Shown: positions 36,579 to 46,175 of the stretch, in pieces
How positions within the stretch are numbered: position 1 is the first letter of the stretch
How the letters are laid out: every line of letters begins with the position of its first letter
DNA from: an uncultured Tateyamaria sp.
Lineage (GTDB): Bacteria; Pseudomonadota; Alphaproteobacteria; Rhodobacterales; Rhodobacteraceae
Direction: 5' to 3'
NCBI RefSeq assembly: GCF_947487805.1
Contig: NZ_CANKXW010000001.1
Location: forward strand, 495,501-559,500
DNA: 64,000 bases
Notes under the pieces: model-generated
What the model was told of the DNA's origin: nothing
Seen by the model: only the letters and a program-made list of their open reading frames with translations
The model's database searches: none
Made by a program: the position numbers and the translations under genes

Positions 36579-37409
36579 TCACGTGCGCGTCAGAAGCCAG
36601 TCCAGCGCGCGCGTGGGCAGAATACGGCGCGCAAACGCGGCGATATAGGTGGGGGTCGTCACGAAATACCGCGGATGGGGGCGGCGCGCCTCGACCGCGT
36701 GGCGCAATTTGCGCACCACCGCTTCGGGCGGCAGTTCGAATTTGTCCGGTCCGTTATCTTCATAAAGGCGCTCGCGCAGCAGCGCGCGGTACGCGTCCGC
36801 CTTGGCCGATGCCTCCCAATCGATCCAGCGTTCGAAATGAGGGATGGCATTGATGCGGAATTTGCTGGTCACGGGGCCGGGTTCGATCAGGATCACGTCA
36901 ATGGGCGTGTCACGCATTTCCATGCGCAGGGTGTCGGTGAGCGCCTCAAGGGCGTACTTGGTGCTGGTATAGGCCCCACGCCAGGGAAAGGCGACAAAGC
37001 CGAGGACGGAGGAACATTGCACAATCCGACCGTGTCCTTGCGCGCGCATCACCGGAATGACTGCGCGGGTCAACTCATGCCAGCCAAAGAAGTTGGTTTC
37101 GAAAATGGCGCGCAAGGCGTCCGTCGGCAGGTCTTCGACCGCGCCGGGCATGCCATAGGCACCATTGTTGAACAGCGCGTCCAAAGTGCCACCCGTGGCG
37201 TCAAGCACTTCGGCAAGACCGGCGTGAATGGTATTTGCGTCGTCGTAGTCGATCAGGGGGCTGTCGAACCCTTCCTCGATCATGCGGTCACAGTCGGCTT
37301 CGGCGCGGCAGGCGGCAAATACGCGCCATCCTGCGGCCCGCATCCCGTGCGCCGCAGCATAGCCGATGCCCGAGGAACACCCGGTGATCAAAATGGATTT
37401 GCGTGTCAT
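36579..37409 (-). CDS. Short-chain dehydrogenase/reductase
   Basis: 276 residues. Rossmann motif ITGCSSGIGYAAAHGM (about 7-22), the NNGAYG cofactor motif (about 86-91), catalytic Ser in CSSVLGFVAF and the YTSTK Tyr-Lys pair (about 150-155), then LIEPGPVTS. A classical SDR; the SDR-like CSS and C-terminal RRPHPRYFVTTPTYIAAFARRILP suggest the subgroup active on hydrophobic or steroid-like substrates. Substrate unknown. Confidence 0.9.
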   Translation of the reverse strand: MTRKSILITGCSSGIGYAAAHGMRAAGWRVFAACRAEADCDRMIEEGFDSPLIDYDDANTIHAGLAEVLDATGGTLDALFNNGAYGMPGAVEDLPTDALRAIFETNFFGWHELTRAVIPVMRAQGHGRIVQCSSVLGFVAFPWRGAYTSTKYALEALTDTLRMEMRDTPIDVILIEPGPVTSKFRINAIPHFERWIDWEASAKADAYRALLRERLYEDNGPDKFELPPEAVVRKLRHAVEARRPHPRYFVTTPTYIAAFARRILPTRALDWLLTRT

Positions 37410-37466
37410 GCCTGCGCCGTCATTAGCCGTTTGGCATTGACTTAGCAGTCAGCGGCAGGGATGCAA

Positions 37467-38078
37467 TCAGCCTTCGTTCAGAAGAAAGTCTGCCATCCAC
37501 CCCACGGGGCCACCCGAGACGGGGCGCAGCTTGACCCACCCGTCGCCGGGATCTTGCAGGATTTCGACCTGATCGCCGCGTGTCAGACGGGTCACGATGG
37601 AATAGCCGGTGCCCGGTCCGCCGCGCACATTGACGCGATTACCCGTCACCGACCGCAGGTCAGGTGCCTGCGCTGTCAGTGCGCTCTGGGCGCCATCCTC
37701 GCCGAACTCAACAGGCGTAATGACGGCCGCACCTGTCACCAGGCTGGGCAGGATAATGGTGGGCGCTGCCTCGGATACCGCTTCCGTTACGACGGCCTCC
37801 TGCACTTGTGTTGCGCGTGCTGGTGTTGCGCGCAGTGTCGGCGCGGGGCGAAGGACGTCATCGACCGATGTCAGGTTGAGAGCAACACGCGTGACGTTTT
37901 CGGGAACGGGCGCGGGAGCAGCTTGCACGATAACCGTATCCAGCTTTTCTTCTTCAACCAGCGCGGGCGGGTCAATCCGGGCAAGGCGCGTCTCTTCCGG
38001 ATCGAAATCCGCGCCACCGCTCATTTCGTAAAAGGCCCAACCAAGGAACGCAAACGTCACAAAAATAAACCTGGCCAT
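37467..38078 (-). CDS. SH3-domain envelope protein
   Basis: 203 residues. An N-terminal hydrophobic segment (ARFIFVTFAFLGWAFYEM, about 2-19) acts as signal anchor; a long Ala/Val/Pro-rich linker follows; a bacterial SH3 domain lies at about 143-198 (VTGNRVNVRGGPGTGYSIVTRL... DQVEIL... GWVKLRPV...GWMADFLL). Likely periplasmic and peptidoglycan-binding by analogy. It is divergent from parC with a gap of about 240 bases. Confidence 0.85.
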   Translation of the reverse strand: MARFIFVTFAFLGWAFYEMSGGADFDPEETRLARIDPPALVEEEKLDTVIVQAAPAPVPENVTRVALNLTSVDDVLRPAPTLRATPARATQVQEAVVTEAVSEAAPTIILPSLVTGAAVITPVEFGEDGAQSALTAQAPDLRSVTGNRVNVRGGPGTGYSIVTRLTRGDQVEILQDPGDGWVKLRPVSGGPVGWMADFLLNEG

Positions 38079-38315
38079 GACCAGACACCCCCAACACTTC
38101 ACTGGCGCCGCGGCAGACTTGTTGCAGCGCTCGATTTCAATAGCAGACAGCACGATTCACATCACTGTTAAAATTGGAGATTTTTTCCCCGTCGCGCCGT
38201 TCTGTGTCGCGGATGTAACGCAAGTCTCGCGCGAACGGTTCCGCGTGCATGTGTAACTCGTGGTAATTTGCGTTCACCGCTTGTTCGGGCTGCGCTGCGG
38301 GGATACACAGCATCT

Positions 38316-40610
38316 ATGTCAGATCAGGCCGATACCCCCAACATGGACCTTTCGGAACCGCTGCGCCGCGCATTGGGCGAGCGGTACCTGACCTATGCGC
38401 TCAGCACGATCATGCACCGGGCGCTGCCGGATGCGCGTGACGGGCTCAAGCCGGTGCATCGCCGGATTCTTTTTGCGATGCGCGAATTGCGCTTGTCGTC
38501 CACGGGCGGGTTCCGCAAGTCGGCCAAGATCTCGGGCGACGTGATGGGCAACTATCACCCGCACGGGGACGCGGCGATTTACGATGCGATGGCGCGACTG
38601 GCTCAGGATTTCAACGTCCGCTATCCGCTGGTCGACGGACAGGGCAACTTCGGCAATATCGACGGCGATAACCCGGCCGCCTCGCGCTATACCGAGGCGC
38701 GCATGACCGCCGTGGCCGAAGCTCTGCTAAACGGTCTGAACGAGAACGCAGTTGATTTCCGCGACAATTACGACGGAACGCTGACCGAACCGGTGGTTCT
38801 GCCAGCCGAGTTTCCGAACCTGCTGGCTAACGGGTCCAGCGGGATCGCGGTTGGGATGGCAACGAATATTCCGCCGCACAATATCTCCGAACTGTGCGAC
38901 GCCTGCCTGCATCTGATCAAGACGCCGGATGCCCGCGACGACACGCTGCTAAACTATGTGCCTGGCCCCGATTTCCCGACGGGGGGCATCATTGTCGAAC
39001 CCGCCGATCAGATCGCGCAGGCCTACCGCACCGGCAAGGGCGGCTTCCGCTTGCGCTGCCGCTACGAGGTCGAGGATCTGGGCCGCGGCCAGTGGCAGAT
39101 CGTTGTCACCGAAATTCCCTATCAGGTCCAGAAATCCAAGCTGATCGAGAAACTGGCGGAACTGATCCAAACCAAGAAGATTCCGATCCTCGCCGATGTG
39201 CGCGACGAATCTGCTGACGATATCCGCCTGATCCTCGAGCCGCGGTCCAAGAATGTGGCCCCTGATGTGCTGATGGGCATGCTCTATCGCAATTCGGACC
39301 TCGAGGTGCGGTTCTCGCTGAACCTCAACGTGCTGATCGACGGCGTCACGCCCAAGGTCTGTTCGATGAAGGAAGTGCTCCGGGCCTTCCTCGATTTCCG
39401 CCGCGAGGTCCTGATCCGGCGCAGCCAGCACCGGATGGAAAAGATCGACCACCGGCTCGAGGTGCTTGAGGGGCTGATCGTCGCCTTTCTGAACCTCGAC
39501 CGCGTGATCGACATCATCCGCTATGATGACGAGCCCAAGGCCGCGCTGATGCGCGAGGATTGGGGCAAGGATCATCCCCGCGCCATGTCCGAGGCGGATT
39601 ATGTCGGCCCGCCTCCGGGCGAGGGCGAGCTGAGCGATGTGCAGGCCGAAGCGATCCTGAACATGCGCCTGCGGTCGCTGCGCCGTCTCGAAGAGATGGA
39701 ACTGCTGCGCGAACAGGCCGCACTGATGGAGGAACGCGCAGGCCTCGAGGACCTGCTGGAAAGCCAGGACTTGCAGTGGCAGAGCATCTCTGCACAGCTG
39801 CGCGAGACGAAAAAGACTTTTGGTAAAGACTACGAAGGCGGCGCGCGGCGCACGACATTTGCCGAGGCCGGCACGGTCGAGGACGTGCCCCTCGAGGCGA
39901 TGATCGAGCGCGAGCCTATCACAGTGGTGTGCAGCCAGATGGGCTGGATCCGCGCCATGACCGGGCATATCGACCTGAACCGCGAATTGAAGTTCAAGGA
40001 TGGCGACGGTGCGCGCTTTATCTTCCATGCGGAAACGACGGATCGCCTGATTGTCGTGGGGTCGAACGGGCGGTTCTACACGTTGTCGGCGGCGAACCTG
40101 CCCGGTGGGCGCGGCATGGGCGAACCGGTGCGCCTGATGGTCGATCTGCCGAACGAGGCGCAGATTCACGACATCATGACCCATAAACCGGGTCGCAGAT
40201 TGCTGGTGGCGTCCAGTGCGGGCGACGGGTTCGTGGTTCCCGAGGATGACGTGATCGCCCAGACGCGGTCGGGCAAGCAGGTGTTGAACGTGCGGGGTGA
40301 CGTGACTGTCGCGGTGTGCAAGCCCGTGACCGGCGACAGCGTGGCCGTGGTCGGTGACAACCGCAAAGTGCTGGTGTTTGCATTGGATGAATTGCCGGAA
40401 ATGGCGCGCGGCAAGGGCGTTCGACTGCAACGGTACAAAGATGGGGGGCTGAGCGATGCAACCACCTTCACCTTGGGCGAAGGGCTCAGCTGGCGAGACC
40501 CCGCAGGACGGACAAGAACCGAAACCGCACTTGACGAGTGGCGCGGAAAACGCGCCGGGGCAGGGCGGATGGCCCCCCGTGGGTTCCCCCGCGACAATAC
40601 ATTCACCTGA
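38316..40610 (+). CDS. parC: DNA topoisomerase IV subunit A
   Basis: 764 residues, chromosome decatenation with ParE. The 5Y-CAP region is intact, catalytic tyrosine Y125 in AASRYTEARMT, and the C-terminal domain is the short ParC type ending AGRMAPRGFPRDNTFT. The quinolone-determining region reads NYHPHGDAAIYD, with Ala86 where E. coli ParC has Ser80. ATG 38316 opens MSDQADTPNMDLSEPLRRALGERY. Its 3' end is overlapped by the next gene. Confidence 0.95.
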   Translation: MSDQADTPNMDLSEPLRRALGERYLTYALSTIMHRALPDARDGLKPVHRRILFAMRELRLSSTGGFRKSAKISGDVMGNYHPHGDAAIYDAMARLAQDFNVRYPLVDGQGNFGNIDGDNPAASRYTEARMTAVAEALLNGLNENAVDFRDNYDGTLTEPVVLPAEFPNLLANGSSGIAVGMATNIPPHNISELCDACLHLIKTPDARDDTLLNYVPGPDFPTGGIIVEPADQIAQAYRTGKGGFRLRCRYEVEDLGRGQWQIVVTEIPYQVQKSKLIEKLAELIQTKKIPILADVRDESADDIRLILEPRSKNVAPDVLMGMLYRNSDLEVRFSLNLNVLIDGVTPKVCSMKEVLRAFLDFRREVLIRRSQHRMEKIDHRLEVLEGLIVAFLNLDRVIDIIRYDDEPKAALMREDWGKDHPRAMSEADYVGPPPGEGELSDVQAEAILNMRLRSLRRLEEMELLREQAALMEERAGLEDLLESQDLQWQSISAQLRETKKTFGKDYEGGARRTTFAEAGTVEDVPLEAMIEREPITVVCSQMGWIRAMTGHIDLNRELKFKDGDGARFIFHAETTDRLIVVGSNGRFYTLSAANLPGGRGMGEPVRLMVDLPNEAQIHDIMTHKPGRRLLVASSAGDGFVVPEDDVIAQTRSGKQVLNVRGDVTVAVCKPVTGDSVAVVGDNRKVLVFALDELPEMARGKGVRLQRYKDGGLSDATTFTLGEGLSWRDPAGRTRTETALDEWRGKRAGAGRMAPRGFPRDNTFT

Positions 40611-41883
40611 CGATGGCGTACTGCGCGTTGGCTGGACCGGCGCGCGCGGCAGCGTGTTCCGTCTGGCCCTGATCACCGGCTTCTGGTCGGTCCTGACCCT
40701 CGGGTTCTACCGCTTCTGGATGAAGACGCGCCTGCGCCGCTATTTCTGGTCGTCAATCCGGCCGGGCGGGCACCCGCTCGAATATGTGGGCGATCCGTGG
40801 GAAAAGCTGCTGGGCTTTTTCATCGCCGTGGTGATCCTCACCTTCTACATCGGCATTGTGAACCTGCTTCTGATGTTCGTCAGTTTCAGCCTGTTTGACG
40901 GCAATTTCGCGGGCTACCTCGCCAGCGTCGCAGGCGTGGTCCCTTTGTGGTTTTACGCCCGCTACCGCGCCCGTCGTTATGTCCTTGGCCGGACCCGGTG
41001 GCGTGGGGTGCGCTTCGCGCTTGAGCCGGGCGCGTGGGGCTATGCGCTGCGGGCCTTGGGGCACTGGGCGCTGACGCTGTTCAGCGCGGGCATCCTGTGG
41101 CCGCGCATGACGTTCTATCTCGAGAAATACCGCACCGACCGTACGTGGTTCGGCTCGGCCAGGCTGCACCAGGGCGGCACGTGGCTGATGCTCTACCGCG
41201 CGGCCATCCCTCTGGGGGTCACGCTGGCATCGACGGCCCTCTGGGCGTTGTGGATCAGCGTGCTCGACCCCATCCTGCCAGCCCTGTCCGTCGGGTGGCA
41301 GGACGTTCTGACGAACGTCCGGATCACAACTTCGGCACTGGCAGACCTCCAGATCGTATCGCCGTGGCGCCTGTGGTTGCTCTTTCCGATCTTTTTCGGG
41401 CTGATCTATTCGTTGATCCACTACGCATACGTTTCGCGCCGCATCATGGCCTGTCACAAAACGGCGGATGGCATCGCTTTCGCCTCCGCCCTGCGCCCGT
41501 TGCGCATCGCCTCCATCCTGACCTTCGGCAACATCCTCGCCTATTTCATTCTCAGCATCGGCGTGGCCCTGATCATGGTGCTGATGGTGCCGCTGATAGG
41601 GTTCGAGGTGTTGCAGGATATGGCGGGTATCGAAGAGGATCTGGTGTTTGACCTGCCCCGCTGGTTCAGCATCGGGGGCGCGGTCCTGCTCTATTTCGGG
41701 ATCTTTCTGCTGTGGTCGGTCATGCACGCGACCTTCGTGACCTTTCCTCTGATGCGGCACATGGCCGAAACTTTGACCCTGCCGCAGGCGGAGGGACTGC
41801 TCAGGATCAGCCAACGCGACCGTGACGACTTTGCCGAAGCCGAAGGCTTCTCCGAAGCGCTCGATCTGGGGGCGGCGATATGA
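40456..41883 (+). CDS. DUF898 (YjgN-family) membrane protein, overlapping parC
   Basis: 475 residues from ATG 40456, which lies inside parC and gives a 155-base overlap in another frame; GGGGGGCTGAGCG precedes it. A GTG at 40579 would cut the overlap to 32 bases and still keep the whole conserved part (GVLRVGWTGARGSVFRLALITGFWSVLTLGFYRFWMKTRLRRYFWS). About eight membrane helices follow with two repeats of the YRFW/WPRMTFYLEKYRTDRTWFGS type typical of DUF898/YjgN. Function unknown. Stop overlaps the M48 gene (ATGA). Confidence 0.85.
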   Translation: MQPPSPWAKGSAGETPQDGQEPKPHLTSGAENAPGQGGWPPVGSPATIHSPDDGVLRVGWTGARGSVFRLALITGFWSVLTLGFYRFWMKTRLRRYFWSSIRPGGHPLEYVGDPWEKLLGFFIAVVILTFYIGIVNLLLMFVSFSLFDGNFAGYLASVAGVVPLWFYARYRARRYVLGRTRWRGVRFALEPGAWGYALRALGHWALTLFSAGILWPRMTFYLEKYRTDRTWFGSARLHQGGTWLMLYRAAIPLGVTLASTALWALWISVLDPILPALSVGWQDVLTNVRITTSALADLQIVSPWRLWLLFPIFFGLIYSLIHYAYVSRRIMACHKTADGIAFASALRPLRIASILTFGNILAYFILSIGVALIMVLMVPLIGFEVLQDMAGIEEDLVFDLPRWFSIGGAVLLYFGIFLLWSVMHATFVTFPLMRHMAETLTLPQAEGLLRISQRDRDDFAEAEGFSEALDLGAAI

Positions 41884-42965
41884 CGAAACGTGGCGTGTTC
41901 TTTGACGGAGATCGACCCGAAGGCGTGCCCGTCACGCTCAGCCTGCCCGCAAGCGCAAACCAGTTGCGCATGACCCCGGCGGAGGGCGACGACATCGACT
42001 GGCCCATCGACCAGATCCGCCGCATCCCAGACCACGCAGGCACGCATGACACGATGCTCCGCATCACCTCCGATCCGCTGGCGCGCCTCTATGTGCCGCA
42101 ACTGGCGGATCTGCCGCGCTGGCCGCATATCGACAGGGCCGATCCGCCCAAGGGGCGCGGGCGCCTGGCGCTCTGGGCCGCCGGGGCCGTGGCGGCGGTT
42201 GCCATCCAGATCGGCGTGCTAATCCCGATCCTTGCGGATCAACTGGCCGTCGTCATCCCCAGACAGGCCGAACACGCGCTGGGCGAGGCCACGTTCCAGC
42301 AGATCCGCAATGCGCTTGGCTCTGACGCCATCGGCCCGCTGGGCCTGTGCGAAAATCCTGCTGGCGTGGCCGCTCTGACCGCCATGTCGGATCGTCTGTC
42401 GGCCACCCTGCCGGACGCGGCAGACATCAACGTCTTTGTCCTAGATCACCCGATGATCAACGCTTTCGCCCTGCCGGGTGGGTTCGTCGTGTTCTTCCGC
42501 GGTCTGATAGATGCCGCAGAAACGCCTGAAGAGGTGGCCGCCGTCTTTGCTCACGAAATGGGCCACGTGGTGGGCCGCGACCCCACCCGCAATGCGCTGC
42601 GCTCTGCCGGCAGTATCGGCGTTCTGGGCCTCCTGTTCGGCGACTTTGCCGGTGGGGCCGTGGTCCTGTTCCTGACCGAACGTCTGATCGATGCGCAATA
42701 TTCGCAGGCGGCCGAAACCGGGGCAGACACGTTCGCCTATGATGTCCTCGAACGGGCGGAGATTTCCCCGGCGGCGCTTGGGGACATGTTCCAGCGTTTG
42801 CGCGATGAACATGGCGATCAGTCAGGTGTGCTGGCGCATTTCCTGACCCATCCGACCCTGTCGGACCGCATCGACCGCGCCCGCGCGGCCGCCCCTGATG
42901 ATGTGACATGGCAACCTGTACTGACACCTGCACAATGGAACGATCTGCAAAACATCTGCGACTGA
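41880..42965 (+). CDS. M48-family zinc metalloprotease
   Basis: 361 residues. The first 95 residues ([17 protein letters not shown]... IDWPIDQIR) form a small N-terminal domain, then a membrane helix (about 97-119), then the peptidase: [16 protein letters not shown], zinc motif H225-E226-x-x-H229 in [13 protein letters not shown], and third ligand in [26 protein letters not shown] ends it. By family it acts at the membrane or periplasm (like BepA/YfgC or HtpX), degrading or maturing envelope proteins. Translationally coupled to DUF898. Confidence 0.9.
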   Translation: MTKRGVFFDGDRPEGVPVTLSLPASANQLRMTPAEGDDIDWPIDQIRRIPDHAGTHDTMLRITSDPLARLYVPQLADLPRWPHIDRADPPKGRGRLALWAAGAVAAVAIQIGVLIPILADQLAVVIPRQAEHALGEATFQQIRNALGSDAIGPLGLCENPAGVAALTAMSDRLSATLPDAADINVFVLDHPMINAFALPGGFVVFFRGLIDAAETPEEVAAVFAHEMGHVVGRDPTRNALRSAGSIGVLGLLFGDFAGGAVVLFLTERLIDAQYSQAAETGADTFAYDVLERAEISPAALGDMFQRLRDEHGDQSGVLAHFLTHPTLSDRIDRARAAAPDDVTWQPVLTPAQWNDLQNICD

Positions 42966-43085
42966 TAAGCAGCCTCCGCTGACCCGTTCGCAACACCCCG
43001 CGTGTCGTGGCGTCCGGGGCAATTGCGTGCGTCCCGCGCGTAGGATATCGCAGAGGCAACAGAAAAATGACGGGAGGCGGCGCAT

Positions 43086-43667
43086 ATGATGCGTTTGTGT
43101 GTGGGTTTTGCGATGTTGTGTGTGGTCGCCGCGTGTAGCGGTGCCAAGGATTTGGACCAGCCGCCGGTGCCCTTGGGGGACTTCCGGTTGGAGCATAACA
43201 TCGTTCTGGCCGAGAGCGCGCAGCGCGGCCCGCTCAGCCGTCCCGCGACCGAAGAGCAACTGACCGAAGCCGTGAAAGGCGCCGTGGCCGCCCGCTTTGG
43301 CCGCTATGACGGGGCCAGCCGCTATCACTTCGGTATTTCCGTCGAGGGCTACGTTCTGGCACAACCCGGCATTCCGCTGGTGCTGGCGCCAAAATCCGCG
43401 CTGATCCTCAATGTCACCGTGTGGGACGACGCTGCAGGCACCAAGCTGAACGACGAACCCGAACAGATCACCGTGCTCGAAACCTTCGGCACCGCGCCGA
43501 TCATCGGAACAGGCTATACCATGACCGCCGAAGAGCAGCTGACCGAGCTGAGCGAAAACGCAGCCAAGGCAATCGAACGGTTCCTCGTGCGTCAAAGCAC
43601 CAACGAGGGATGGTTCGCACCGGACCCTGTGGCAGGGCCGGAACCTGTACCCGCACCTGTCGAGTAA
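43086..43667 (+). CDS. Putative lipoprotein, DUF6778-like
   Basis: 193 residues. Lipoprotein signal peptide with lipobox VVAAC (C17), then a mature region including [64 protein letters not shown] associate this with the DUF6778 family of Rhodobacteraceae, with moderate certainty. GGGAGG precedes ATG 43086. It follows the M48 gene by 120 bases and may be an outer- or inner-membrane partner of it; that link is inference. Confidence 0.78.
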   Translation: MMRLCVGFAMLCVVAACSGAKDLDQPPVPLGDFRLEHNIVLAESAQRGPLSRPATEEQLTEAVKGAVAARFGRYDGASRYHFGISVEGYVLAQPGIPLVLAPKSALILNVTVWDDAAGTKLNDEPEQITVLETFGTAPIIGTGYTMTAEEQLTELSENAAKAIERFLVRQSTNEGWFAPDPVAGPEPVPAPVE

Positions 43668-43751
43668 GCAGGTCAGGAGACTGCTGCGCCATGTAGCGGG
43701 GCTGCTGGAAATGATGCGCGCGCGCCGACGGCGGTTGGCCCGCTTAGGTCC

Positions 43752-43780
43752 TTGATTTTTGCAGCCATTCGCAATACATG
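43752..43780 (+). promoter_or_regulatory. Candidate tuf promoter
   Basis: TTGATT and TACATG separated by 17 bases, about 55 bases before the tuf start. Only a partial match to the consensus. Confidence 0.3.
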
Positions 43781-43835
43781 CCGCGCGGAGTGAATCCGGG
43801 CATGCAGCCCACAACCAAAAAGGGCGTCTGACAAG

Positions 43836-45011
<1,176 letters not shown>

Positions 45012-45026
45012 GCCGGGACCTGTGGC

Positions 45027-45049
45027 GGCGGGGTGAACCCCGCCCTACG
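45027..45049. repeat. REP-like palindrome after tuf
   Basis: GGCGGGGT-GA-ACCCCGCC followed by CTACG. Read on the minus strand it is a GTAG head next to a GC hairpin, the layout of REP sequences recognised by RAYT transposases. The same head-plus-hairpin design appears in the larger inverted repeat at 58881-58934. Confidence 0.6.
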
Positions 45050-45096
45050 GCGAGGACGACATGTTCGGTGGGCTCTTCTCGCCGGACGCGAAAAAC

Positions 45097-45126
45097 AAAA
45101 AGGCCGCCCCGAAACGGGCGGCCTTT
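45097..45126 (+). terminator. Rho-independent terminator of tuf
   Basis: 12-bp stem AAAAGGCCGCCC / GGGCGGCCTTTT with a 6-base loop between the tuf and the convergent ferritin-like gene. Symmetric A/T ends let it work in both directions. Confidence 0.85.
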
Positions 45127-45148
45127 TCATCTTGAACTCGTCGCGGGA

Positions 45149-45646
45149 TCAGGCAGCCGCAGCGCGGTTCACACCACCTGTCGCGATCTCGGTCATGCGG
45201 CGGTCGCCGTCATAGGTGTCGTCCAGCAGTTGCTGCAACTGCGCACCGTCCTCATCCAGGTCCAGACGGTTGGCGAATGCCACAAGGCAGCCGTAGCCCG
45301 CCAGCGCATAGTGCACCATCCGCTGATATTGCGTGATGATCATCGCATCGCGTGCATCATCGTCGCCGAAATCGGCGTCAATGCCGTGCGCGTGTGCTTC
45401 CTTGACCAATCCTTCCATACCTTTGCAGTGCTCACCGTCGGGGTCGATGTCGTGCTTGGCGCAGATGGATTTGATCTGGTCAAGACCCGCCGCGATCCCG
45501 TTGCTGCCCGCGATCAGCGCTTCGGACAAATCCTTGTCCGACGCCGCCCGGCCAAGGGCCGTCGTCGCTTCGATCGCTTGGCTGCACGCGCTGTGCAGAT
45601 CTTGCAGTTGGTCGTGGTACACGTCTTGCAGGGAATTGATGGCCAT
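45149..45646 (-). CDS. Ferritin-like DUF892 (YciE/YciF) protein
   Basis: 165 residues, all helical. INSLQDVYHDQLQDLHSACSQAIEATTALGRAASDKDLSEAL... CKGMEGLVKEAHAHG...YQRMVHYALAGYGCLVAFANRLDLDEDGAQLQQLLDDT fits the DUF892 four-helix bundle, usually stress-induced and possibly metal-binding. GAGGAGTACGACC supports ATG 45646. It is the only minus-strand gene inside the tuf-rpoC cluster. Confidence 0.85.
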   Translation of the reverse strand: MAINSLQDVYHDQLQDLHSACSQAIEATTALGRAASDKDLSEALIAGSNGIAAGLDQIKSICAKHDIDPDGEHCKGMEGLVKEAHAHGIDADFGDDDARDAMIITQYQRMVHYALAGYGCLVAFANRLDLDEDGAQLQQLLDDTYDGDRRMTEIATGGVNRAAAA

Positions 45647-45795
45647 GGTCGTACTCCTCATCCGTTCGTTACTGTCGTTTCACCAACGTGGGCGGGCCGC
45701 TTTGGTTCCACGACCCATGACCAAAGCCGCGTGTATCAGCGGTGCGAAACAGCCCTTGATCTTGCCCAGACCATCGCATATTCCGCCTGTACCAC

Positions 45796-45871
45796 AGGGG
45801 TATAGCTCAGCTGGTAGAGCGACGGTCTCCAAAACCGTAGGTCGCGGGTTCGAACCCTGCTGCCCCTGCCA
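45796..45871 (+). tRNA. trpT: tRNA-Trp (CCA)
   Basis: 76 nt with encoded CCA end. Acceptor stem AGGGGTA / TGCCCCT pairs fully (one G-T), D-arm GCTCAGCTGGTAGAGC, anticodon CCA at about 45829-45831 in the loop, variable loop AGGTC and T-arm GCGGGTTCGAACCCTGC. Its position before secE-nusG is the usual one. Confidence 0.97.
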
Positions 45872-46175
45872 TCTCCAAAATCCGTACGATTCGAATCAAA
45901 ATGGGCACGCCTCGGCGCCTTCATGTTCGAGGCACCACGGCTCCGCCTCATTTCCGCCCCCTATTGCGCCCAAACTGGCGACGGTTCCGAAAAAATCAGT
46001 GGGTTGTTTCGCAAGCGGGAACAGTGACACAGTCTCGCCACAATGCGGACACGTATCCAGCGCAATCTGGCCGTAACACTGCCTTAACCACCTTCTGCGG
46101 TGGCGTTGTGATGTTCTGCCCGTGCTGCGCGGGTGTTTAGGTAAAGCCCGGCTGTTGCGGGCAAGGATGCTGCTG
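45872..46175. other. Non-coding stretch between tRNA-Trp and the membrane-protein gene
   Basis: 304 bases. No credible gene, tRNA or strong terminator was seen; short open frames here lack ribosome sites or family resemblance. The promoter for the downstream secE group may lie here. Confidence 0.5.
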
